Shown here: piece after piece, positions 49,993 to 56,877 of the stretch | Position numbering within the stretch: the stretch's first letter is position 1 | How the letters are laid out: each line of letters begins with the position of its first letter | Assembly: GCA_964585685.1 (NCBI GenBank) | Contig: CAZPEP010000005.1 | Coordinates: forward strand, 28,860 to 92,859 | Length of the DNA stretch: 64,000 nt | DNA from: JALHVH01 sp964585685 | GTDB taxonomy: Bacteria > Acidobacteriota > Aminicenantia > Aminicenantales > Saccharicenantaceae | Direction of reading: 5' to 3' | Made by a program: the position numbers and the translations under genes | The notes under the pieces: model-generated | What the model was told of the DNA's origin: nothing | Database searches by the model: none | Seen by the model: the letters and a program-made list of their open reading frames with translations, nothing else

Positions 49993-50119
49993 TGAGCACA
50001 ATCTGAGCACAACCGATTTTGTGTCCTACTTATATATCTTTATTATCAATAATATAAAACGCTAGGGCAGTTGGTTCGTAATCAGCAGGTCGGAGGTTCG
50101 ATCCCTCTCGCTGGCTCCA
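49993..50119 (+). repeat. Arm-like 11-bp repeats plus tRNA-Thr 3' fragment, copy D
   Basis: TGAGCACAATC at 49993 and TGAGCACAACC at 50004 are followed 60 bases later by the tRNA-Thr fragment 50075-50119, which ends in CCA. Directly left of the fragment is CGCTAGGGCAGTTGG, conserved at the copies of 52319, 59352 and 63758. It begins 27 bases after the kinase 1 stop. Nothing else is seen in 50120-50305. Confidence 0.85.
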
Positions 50120-50305
50120 TCCATATTCCCTGAGAAAGCGGCTGGGAAATCAACGTCCCCAGGACTCGAAATATGCCGCGATTTGACACAACTCGTACCC
50201 GTTTTAAGTTTTAAAAGAACACCATTAAACACAATCTGGGCGGGGACGAATCGGTTCGAGCTATACAAAATTGCTTTCGCGGTCTGGATATGTCAGTTCA
50301 AATCT

Positions 50306-52030
50306 TTATCTGTTACCGCGCCAGAGGTCATTCATCGAACCAAACAAGGAAACTTCCGAATCAAGGCCATATCCTCCGAAGAGCCACAGATGGCCCTCTG
50401 GATCGATCCAGGACACGGCATATTGTTTTGGCCAAGGGCAGTTTGAGGGATCGGCTACGCCCTTGGTTCCGTAAACGCCCGGCTGATTTAAGGAATCGGT
50501 GCCGGATACCCAGGCCCATTCCAGGGTTGCCGGGTCAAACTTCCACAGGTCATTGAAGAGATTTGCCGCAGGCCCCCAACTCCCCGCAAACACTCCCCCC
50601 CCGAAGAGCCAGAGTTGATTGTGGGCATCTATCCAGGACACAGCGCCCAGTCTCCCCCCTGGGACGTTCGATGGATCGGCCAGGCCCTTTGATCCGTATA
50701 CGCCTGGCTGGTCAGCAATATTGCTGCCGGATACCCAGGTCCATTCAACGGTTACCGGGTCGAATTTCCAAAGGTCGTTGAGATACCCCGAATCGTTCGC
50801 TGAAACAATGCCAACTCCTCCGAAGAGCCAGAGGTTGCCTTGGGAATCGAACCAGGATACAGCCCCCTCCCTAGCCCCAGGGCAGTTCGATGGATCGGCC
50901 AGACCCTTTGTGCCGTATACTCCTGGCTGTTCTTGCGAGTCTCCGCCGGATACCCAGGTCCATTCAACGGTTACCGGGTCGAATTTCCAGAGGTCGTTGA
51001 GATACCCCCAATCGTTCGCTGAAACAATGCCCCGGCCTCCGAAGAGCCAGAGGTTGCCTTGGGAATCGAACCAGGATACAGCCAGCTCCCTAGCCCCAGG
51101 GCAGTTCGAGGGATCGGCCACGCCCTTGGTTCCGTAAACGCCCGGCTGATCTCGAGTATCGCTCCCGGATATCCATGTCCAATTCTGGGTTGCCGGGGCA
51201 TATTTCCAAAGGTCGTTGTAGTAGTAACCCGTATAGGTCCAATCGTAGACATATCCTCCGAAGAGCCAGAGGTTGCCTTGGGAATCGAGCCAGGATACAG
51301 CCCTCTCCCTAGCCCCAGGGATGTTTGAGGGAGAGGGAACACCCTTAGTGCCGTAGGTCCCAGCTTGAGAGATGGTATCGCTGCCGGAAATCCAGGTCCA
51401 TTCGAGAGAGATCGGTTCGACGATGGTCGCGGTCGCAGAACCGGACATGGTGGTGTCCTCGACCGACGTGGCCGTGATCAAGACTGTGGGCGCGGCGGGC
51501 ACGACGGTCGGTGCCGTATACAGGCCCGTGTTCGAGATGGTGCCGCACTCGGATCCCGTGCAGCTCGAACCCGAAACGGTCCAGGTCACGCTATTATCGA
51601 CGGCGTTCTGGAGGGTGGCGGTGAACTGTTTTGTCCCGCCGGCCGCGACGAGGGAATCGGAAGGGGAGACCGTAACCACGACGGCCGCCAGAATGGTGAT
51701 CGTGGCGCTGGCCGACTTGGAGGTATCGGCCGCGGAGGTGGCTCTGACCGTTATTGTCGCGGGGCTGGGAACGCTCCCTGGGGCCGTGTAAAGTCCGTCG
51801 CTACTGATCATACCGCACGCGGCGCCGCTGCACCCGGTGCCGGACAGATTCCAGGTCACCGCGGTATTTGCCGAGTTGCGCACGTTCGCCCAAAACCGCA
51901 TCGATCTGGCAACGTGAACGTTCGCTGAGCCAGGCGTCAAAGTAACGCTGATCGCGGCGGAATCCTCGCCAGAGCTGCAGCCCCAGACGATAAAAAGCAA
52001 GCCCGCGAGAAGAATGCGTGCTTTAGACAT
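50306..52030 (-). CDS. Kelch-repeat lipoprotein with bacterial Ig-like domains
   Basis: A 574-residue lipoprotein; the ATG at 52030 gives a signal with lipobox-like LLFIVWGC. Two Big-type Ig domains follow (about 25-115 and 115-205; both end in GLYTAP and TITVRAT or VLITATS). Then come five near-identical 73-75 residue units with WTW(I/V)SGSD, PGVYGTKG, a PSN motif, AVSW, and LWLFGG, ending in NDLWKF. The LWLFGG and NDLWKF motifs are kelch/galactose-oxidase-type blade signatures. No copper ligands are evident, so binding or adhesion is more likely than catalysis. Units 2 and 3 are almost identical in DNA, showing recent duplication. It is the only gene of its module and lies opposite to the kinases. 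Confidence 0.82.
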   Translation of the reverse strand: MSKARILLAGLLFIVWGCSSGEDSAAISVTLTPGSANVHVARSMRFWANVRNSANTAVTWNLSGTGCSGAACGMISSDGLYTAPGSVPSPATITVRATSAADTSKSASATITILAAVVVTVSPSDSLVAAGGTKQFTATLQNAVDNSVTWTVSGSSCTGSECGTISNTGLYTAPTVVPAAPTVLITATSVEDTTMSGSATATIVEPISLEWTWISGSDTISQAGTYGTKGVPSPSNIPGARERAVSWLDSQGNLWLFGGYVYDWTYTGYYYNDLWKYAPATQNWTWISGSDTRDQPGVYGTKGVADPSNCPGARELAVSWFDSQGNLWLFGGRGIVSANDWGYLNDLWKFDPVTVEWTWVSGGDSQEQPGVYGTKGLADPSNCPGAREGAVSWFDSQGNLWLFGGVGIVSANDSGYLNDLWKFDPVTVEWTWVSGSNIADQPGVYGSKGLADPSNVPGGRLGAVSWIDAHNQLWLFGGGVFAGSWGPAANLFNDLWKFDPATLEWAWVSGTDSLNQPGVYGTKGVADPSNCPWPKQYAVSWIDPEGHLWLFGGYGLDSEVSLFGSMNDLWRGNR

Positions 52031-52236
52031 GTCGACCTCCTGATCCGCTTTATTTATGGCCATTCATGGGAAAAGTTGCACTAATTCCATGATGGCCGCC
52101 CCGGAATTTCCGCGTTCTTGGCATCGGAGTCTCCCTCCTTAGTGACAACAATATAGTTTGGCCGGGCTGGGGAGCTGTCAAGAAGTTGTCAATAAAGTTA
52201 AAAAGTTTGGTCAAGACAACATGGCAGCACCGCAGG

Positions 52237-52363
52237 CGAGCACAATCTGAGCACAATCGATTTTGCCTACCCGCTAAGCACGTTTATTATCAGTAACGTG
52301 TAACACTAGGCAAGTTGGTTCGTAATCAGCAGGTCGGAGGTTCGATCCCTCTCGCTGGCTCCA
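52237..52363 (+). repeat. Arm-like repeats plus tRNA-Thr 3' fragment, copy E
   Basis: CGAGCACAATC (52237) and TGAGCACAATC (52248) precede the fragment 52319-52363 with CCA. The flank after it (TTCCCCCATATG.. then ATTCAATCATTTAGG) closely matches the flank right of the intact tRNA at 35100-35130. This makes a related element end. The rest of 52364-52620 shows no gene. Confidence 0.85.
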
Positions 52364-52620
52364 TAGAATTCCCCCATATGTGGCTACAGATTCAATCATT
52401 TAGGGGAGATCCAGCGCTGATAGGGTTTTCAGTCCTTTTAAGCAGGTTTAAGCTCTTTTTAGCGTTCAACACGACAAAAAGTCGACAGTAGCCTTTAGCA
52501 CCGCGCGATCACCGGCACCAAAAAGGGTCTCTCCTAATGGACCAGCACTTGGTGCTCGGAATTCGGAATAAGGATACTGAAGGGAATCCTGCGGACGCGA
52601 GTGCTAGAGACCTGGGCGCC

Positions 52621-52950
52621 TTACCACTCTCGATATTTCCAATCCTGCATAAGCTTACTAATCTTCCCGAAGGTAAGCTGTAGAACAAAGCCGTGCGATA
52701 CAGGCGCTGCATAAACCAGGTTGCCTATTGGAATAGCCACCGCCCCAGATTCTTCGCTTGACCACGAAGCAATGAAGATTTCTTCGCCCTGAGTGACAGA
52801 AGTCGGCTGGCCAAATTTTATGAGGGCCTCATCATATGTCAATTGTCCCATTAGACCATGCATGGTCGAGGAAAATTGTTCCATTCTAGTATTGGTTGTC
52901 GCACAACCAATGCAGGATATCACGCATAGCATAATGAGAGCCCTTTTCAT
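52621..52950 (-). CDS. Small lipoprotein, SmpA/BamE-like
   Basis: A 109-residue protein from ATG 52950. The signal MKRALIMLCVISCIGC ends in a lipobox Cys. The mature part has LTYDEALIKFGQPTSVTQGEEIFIASW, the helix-then-GxPxx pattern of small SmpA/OmlA (BamE-like) domains. FVLQLTFGKISKLMQDWKY closes the fold as the last strand. It is probably anchored in the outer or inner membrane. It is the first of four leftward genes in one module. A longer start (53007) would hide the signal peptide and is rejected. Confidence 0.65.
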   Translation of the reverse strand: MKRALIMLCVISCIGCATTNTRMEQFSSTMHGLMGQLTYDEALIKFGQPTSVTQGEEIFIASWSSEESGAVAIPIGNLVYAAPVSHGFVLQLTFGKISKLMQDWKYREW

Positions 52951-53383
52951 ACAGGCTGCCTTCTTCTGATAGAACCACCAATTAGGTGCGTTAAGACTAT
53001 CCATCATTAATCCTCCTGGACGCAGATAACCTTAGCGCTGATAAAGGCTTATGTCCATCACCCCTTGGGAGGATACAGCTGGGGAAATCACGAATCTTAG
53101 CAGAGTAGGGGGTATGGGGCGGCCGCCCAGATCACGCGTTAACCTGTTATCGTAAGTCTCTGCAGAAATTTACCATAGGTTTTTACTAAGGAGGGCCGCG
53201 CCGTTGATCGATTCGGCCGGCCTAGCTAGTCCCGGCCTATTTGCCGCCATTTTAAGCCTCGGCCTCTCGGGTCGCCACATAGTAAGTCTAGCGGGCGAGG
53301 CTACCGCCATCATCGGACGCTGTAGTCGAGGCCATTCTTGAATATTCTTCTGTCCTTGGCCAATAGTGAGCTGATAAAAAGAC
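52951..53383. other. Intergenic stretch, nothing recognised
   Basis: About 430 bases between two leftward genes. I see no RNA gene, no att copy and no supported CDS. A promoter for the small lipoprotein is expected here, but no clear boxes stand out. Confidence 0.4.
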
Positions 53384-54313
53384 TCAGCCTATTGAAAAAA
53401 AATCGGGCCGGCCTTTCATACCCACTATTAAGCGGTGTTCATCGTCAACCACCAGCGAACCGCAGTCAAACGATTCTTTAAGGCCCGGAATATAAGTTTC
53501 GATGTGCATCCTATCTGCATTAATATCCAATGCGATCATATTGGTTCGAATTTTTCCTTCCATAATTACAGCTGGCACCATCCCGTCCGTATCCACAGCC
53601 TTAAGCTTCTCTACCGTTTTTAGGGCGCTAGATGCAGTCTCGGCGTTGGTCATAAATGAAGTAATCCAGTCCTTGAAGTCATCAAGTCTTTTCTTCACGA
53701 ACTTGAACGATACAAAGGTCTGATCATCGTGTTTAGCCATAAAGGTCTTCGTCTGAGGGGTGAAGACTACATCCGTTGTTTTTTCTAGGCGCAGGTCAAA
53801 CCAGCCATCAGTTATTCGAAGCCATCTTTGTTTATTAATATCGCGAATGTCCGAATCAAAAACGATGGTCCGATTACCCAACCCTTCAATAGCCTGAGGA
53901 TAGAAGCGTAATATAGGAAGCCCGTCTAGCCGAATTGGCGATCCACTCCCCACAACTAGACTTGGTCCCACCTTTATGACGAGGGTTTCAGCCGACCAGG
54001 GCCAAGGTGTGCGTAACATGTCGTCGACAAAGGGTTTGCCCTTGAATCTCCTCAACTGTTCGTTAGTCCAAAGGTTGCCGTCTGCTTGTCCGTGATGATT
54101 AGGACATAATGCAATCATTCCAGGAAGGTTATGTACGTAGTGACCAACCCAGGGAGGGTCAAAGTGATGGAAAACCAGGATCGGACAACCACAGCCACTG
54201 CCATCCGAGTATTTAATAGGGCATCCAAAATTTACTTCTCGACGGAGTTGACGCCTAATTTCCGGTCCCGGATCTCTGGAGGGTCGTCTCATTTGAAAGG
54301 AAATATAAACCAA
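53384..54313 (-). CDS. HNH-endonuclease-like protein
   Basis: A 309-residue protein. The TTG at 54313 has GGAGAGG very close; an ATG at 54292 is an alternative. Residues about 28-85 hold an HNH/zinc-type pattern: CPIKYSDGSGCGCPILVFHHFDPPW, then MIALCPNHHGQADG, i.e. paired Cys, an HH near the first catalytic position and a CxNHH. The remaining 220 residues are not recognised and are largely strand-rich by appearance (WFDLRLEKTTDVVF, FVSFKFVKKRLDDF). It may be a nuclease with a target-sensing domain. It shares the module and strand with the thymidylate-synthase-like gene 140 bases away, so a two-gene system is possible. Confidence 0.65.
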   Translation of the reverse strand: MVYISFQMRRPSRDPGPEIRRQLRREVNFGCPIKYSDGSGCGCPILVFHHFDPPWVGHYVHNLPGMIALCPNHHGQADGNLWTNEQLRRFKGKPFVDDMLRTPWPWSAETLVIKVGPSLVVGSGSPIRLDGLPILRFYPQAIEGLGNRTIVFDSDIRDINKQRWLRITDGWFDLRLEKTTDVVFTPQTKTFMAKHDDQTFVSFKFVKKRLDDFKDWITSFMTNAETASSALKTVEKLKAVDTDGMVPAVIMEGKIRTNMIALDINADRMHIETYIPGLKESFDCGSLVVDDEHRLIVGMKGRPDFFSIG

Positions 54314-54452
54314 ACCTCTCCATCTTCCTTCAATTAAATAAACCTTATCATCTTGAGGAATTATCTGTCAATCACGGGCGGACTGGATGGGCAGAGGAGC
54401 ATTGCCAGAAATTAGTGTCGGGATTCGTGACGTGTCTGCGACTAACGCGGGC

Positions 54453-55115
54453 CTATTCCGCCTGGTAAGGTATTTTCGGTCTCGCCCGAAGGGATCCTAT
54501 CTTCGCCAAATTCAATTTTGACGCGAATGCGGAAGTAAGAATGAGAACTAGATTCCCTACTTTCGCATCAGCCATGTCTTTCCTTGATTTGGACAGGTGA
54601 TCCAACAAGTTCTGTTGAATAGAGTGTAAAAAATGCAGGTCCGGTAAAAACAAGCTGATGATATCCTGGCTTCTGAAGAAAACAAACATATTAAGGCTCT
54701 TTTCGCGGAACTTGAAATCAATTGCCGTGACACAGGGAATCCCCGCGGGCATAAAACTTGCCCGCTTCAAGTCCTCTGGCCTCCGAATTACACAAGTCAG
54801 GACTTTCGACTTGGGTTTTGTTACTATTCTCTTTTTAATCGCTTCGAGTTGATCAAACTCAGAAATGAGGCCTATCAGCCTACTCAAATAGCTGGGCTTC
54901 CAGCATAGCCCTTTGGCGGAAGTATATATAGATTGCGCACGCCTCCAATATTCTTCCCCAACGCATGATACGTATTCTTTAATCTCGCTTTTCTTGAGTA
55001 ACCTCGGAGTTCTTACGGAAATGATAAGACCTACGATTTCGAGTAAATCTGCGTTCCGTGTCCCATGATCATTTATCAATCCTACTAGACGTCGCCACTC
55101 TTTGGTCGGGTGCAC
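54453..55115 (-). CDS. Thymidylate-synthase-fold protein, non-canonical
   Basis: A 220-residue protein. The segment at about 122-165 (GIPCVTAIDFKFREKSLNMF, then FFRSQDIISLFLPDLHFLHSIQ) aligns with the thymidylate synthase core: catalytic Cys in PC, strand, then RSxD. The canonical Asn that reads uracil (PFN in E. coli ThyA) falls on Asp here (LPD). That change marks dCMP hydroxymethylase-like family members. KVGNLVLILTSAFASKL matches the end of the fold. The length is below the 264 or more of ThyA. It is probably not the housekeeping enzyme. A modified pyrimidine or a nucleotide-sensing role beside the HNH gene is inference. Confidence 0.6.
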   Translation of the reverse strand: MHPTKEWRRLVGLINDHGTRNADLLEIVGLIISVRTPRLLKKSEIKEYVSCVGEEYWRRAQSIYTSAKGLCWKPSYLSRLIGLISEFDQLEAIKKRIVTKPKSKVLTCVIRRPEDLKRASFMPAGIPCVTAIDFKFREKSLNMFVFFRSQDIISLFLPDLHFLHSIQQNLLDHLSKSRKDMADAKVGNLVLILTSAFASKLNLAKIGSLRARPKIPYQAE

Positions 55116-55130
55116 GTGTCACCCAGGCGC

Positions 55131-55697
55131 TCAGTCTCTCCGGACCCGTATCCACTTGACGTTTTGGAAGTCGTCGGGGTCGATGAGCATCGTATCGACT
55201 CGGGGCGTCCCGTCGGATTTCTTCAGGGTCACGGTCAACTCTTCCGGATTGAGCATGTATCCTTTGCCGCTGCTATCGATAAGAGTAAATAGTCCCCCGA
55301 AAGCGGCGGCGCTCAACAACCAGATCCCCGCCCATCCAAGAAACTCCTCACGGCTTTCAGGCCTGTTGAGTGATGCGACCCCGAGTCCGGGTGTCAGCCC
55401 CAGGAAAAAGTTGCCAATGATGGGACCGCCCGACATCTTCCTTTGCGGCCGGATCTCCAATGAATTATATCCCAGGGATTCGATCCGGATAACCTGGCCC
55501 TTCTTTTTCCTGGCCAGACTGATCTCAAGCGGGGTTACACCCTGTTGCTGTCCGTTAACAATGACAGCCGCTCCCACAGGAGAAGATGTCACGGGGATTC
55601 TCTGCGTCCGTTTTCGAGTCAGCGTTGCGCAGCCGGGAGAAAGCAGCACGCTCATGAGTGGCAGCAAGAGAAGGACGATGGTGTTTTTCCTCCACAT
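55131..55697 (-). CDS. PEGA-domain lipoprotein
   Basis: A 188-residue lipoprotein from ATG 55697 with signal MWRKNTIVLLLLPLMSVLLSPGC. The N-terminal part has RIPVTSSPVGAAVIVNGQQQGVTPLEISL, the PEGA beta-sandwich motif. A hydrophobic hairpin follows (GGPIIGNFFLGLTPGLGVA and WAGIWLLSAAAFGGLFTL), probably two membrane segments. The end is YMLNPEELTVTLKKSDG. PEGA proteins often present a fold at the surface or near it. It is the most upstream of the four leftward genes; the Arg tRNA fragment (55765) lies 67 bases ahead of its start. No link to the HNH/TS-like pair is known. Confidence 0.7.
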   Translation of the reverse strand: MWRKNTIVLLLLPLMSVLLSPGCATLTRKRTQRIPVTSSPVGAAVIVNGQQQGVTPLEISLARKKKGQVIRIESLGYNSLEIRPQRKMSGGPIIGNFFLGLTPGLGVASLNRPESREEFLGWAGIWLLSAAAFGGLFTLIDSSGKGYMLNPEELTVTLKKSDGTPRVDTMLIDPDDFQNVKWIRVRRD

Positions 55698-55764
55698 GGC
55701 TCCCTCCTGTTCGCATATGAATATATGCGTAGCCAAAAACAAAGTTGTCAAGGTTGTGTCAATT

Positions 55765-55814
55765 TTGGACTCCGGATCCAAAGGTCGGAGGTTCGAATCC
55801 TCTCAGGCACGCCA
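55765..55814 (+). repeat. tRNA-Arg(CCG) 3' fragment, copy F
   Basis: TTGGA-CTCCGGA-TCCAA forms a full anticodon arm with anticodon CCG. A variable loop, T arm GGAGG-TTCGAAT-CCTCT and acceptor CAGGCACGCC plus A follow. The 5' half is absent. It closes the module that began at copy E. No clear GCACAA repeats precede it, but GTTGTCAAGGTTGTGTCAA lies 15 bases upstream. Confidence 0.8.
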
Positions 55815-55973
55815 TGGGTTCCTGATCCTATCCCAAGAAAGACCTAGATCTGCGAATCTGCTTCAGGGCCAGGCGCATCCCATCAAGCGCCGTTTTAATG
55901 CGGCTCATCCCGAAGATTGCCCATAAACCCCTCGCTCTTGACTCGTTCTCAATATAGAGAATAGGATGACATT

Positions 55974-56582
55974 ATGAGTGGAGGGGGCAGCGCTCAGGGC
56001 GGCGATGCGAATCTAAAGCCCGCTCGGAAAAGGAAGACCCGGCGCATTATCAAGTCGGTGCTGCATAACTTCCTTGGGACCTACACGAGCCGCTATTCCG
56101 AATTCCGTGGTTATTGGCTGTTCGGTTTCCTCGTCAAGCATCTGGGCCGAATCACAATAGACCTATTAGCTGATGTCGGAAAGCAAGGTCGCACTCCGCT
56201 GGAAAGAGCCAGATGGCTCGCAGCCCAAAAGTTCGCCGAGCAAATCGGCAAAGCAGGCCTCCCTCGAACGTGGTTTCGAGAGGCGCGCCTCGAAATCACG
56301 AAGCAGGCGAGGATAGTGAACTTATACAGCAGAAAAGGATATGATGTGATGTTTTCGGCATCTGTCATCACGGACCTCGGTAAGACCATAGAAGAGGCGA
56401 CGTCAGTATTTGTCGCGCCTCACAATCCGTTCTTAGAAAGCCAAAGCGCTAGGTCAGTATTTGTCGCGCCTCACAATCCGTTCTTAGAAAGCCAAAGCGC
56501 TAGGGTGGGAGACATTCAGGGTCGCCTAAGTTCCATGATGGAGAAGATGCTCGTCATGCTGTTTGGGGGAAGGCGCGGCTAA
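55974..56582 (+). CDS. Hypothetical protein with internal 17-residue duplication
   Basis: A 202-residue protein, the only gene between copies F and G. Basic start (LKPARKRKTRRIIKSVLHNF), then a helical and mixed part (FLVKHLGRITIDLLADVGKQ, WFREARLEITKQARIVNLY). SVFVAPHNPFLESQSAR is repeated twice in tandem at about 144-177, caused by a perfect 51-bp DNA duplication. No domain is recognised. The frame is intact through the duplication, suggesting selection for an open frame or a very recent event. Confidence 0.55.
   Translation: MSGGGSAQGGDANLKPARKRKTRRIIKSVLHNFLGTYTSRYSEFRGYWLFGFLVKHLGRITIDLLADVGKQGRTPLERARWLAAQKFAEQIGKAGLPRTWFREARLEITKQARIVNLYSRKGYDVMFSASVITDLGKTIEEATSVFVAPHNPFLESQSARSVFVAPHNPFLESQSARVGDIQGRLSSMMEKMLVMLFGGRRG
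56403..56504 (+). repeat. Perfect 51-bp tandem duplication
   Basis: The sequence starting TCAGTATTTGTCGCG at 56403 is repeated without change at 56454. 51 is a multiple of three, so the reading frame is kept. The lack of any difference implies recent origin. Confidence 0.95.
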
Positions 56583-56753
56583 TTCCAAGGTCCGTGGCGT
56601 CCGGCGTATGACTGCGGGCCGTTATGGGAATCTCTCCGAGGCCTTGAGCCAATGACGTCCCGCCCAGGTCATTTGTGGACGAAAAGCGGACAAGGTTACC
56701 AGGGGTCGTCCTGTAACATCCTGTTTGGATTATAATTAGCGCCGCATCGGGCA

Positions 56754-56801
56754 TGATTCGTAATCAGCAGGTCGGAGGTTCGATCCCTCTCGCTGGCTCC
56801 A
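56754..56801 (+). repeat. tRNA-Thr 3' fragment with CCA, copy G
   Basis: Matches the intact tRNA from TGATTCGTAATCAG to the end, with CCA encoded. Unlike copies D, E and H it has no GCACAA repeats ahead of it, and its left flank (GCCGCATCGGGCA) is unrelated to theirs. Confidence 0.9.
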
Positions 56802-56821
56802 ACGATTCCCCTCGCTAAGCG

Positions 56822-56850
56822 TTGACTTCCCTCTGCGGCCGCGTTATGCT
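56822..56850 (+). promoter_or_regulatory. Promoter of kinase 2
   Basis: TTGACT at 56822-56827, 17-base spacer, TATGCT at 56845-56850. The TTGACTTCCC block is shared with the kinase 1 and kinase 3 promoters; the rest of the leader differs. Confidence 0.6.
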
Positions 56851-56877
56851 CAAATCAGCATACAAAGGGGGCCAGCA

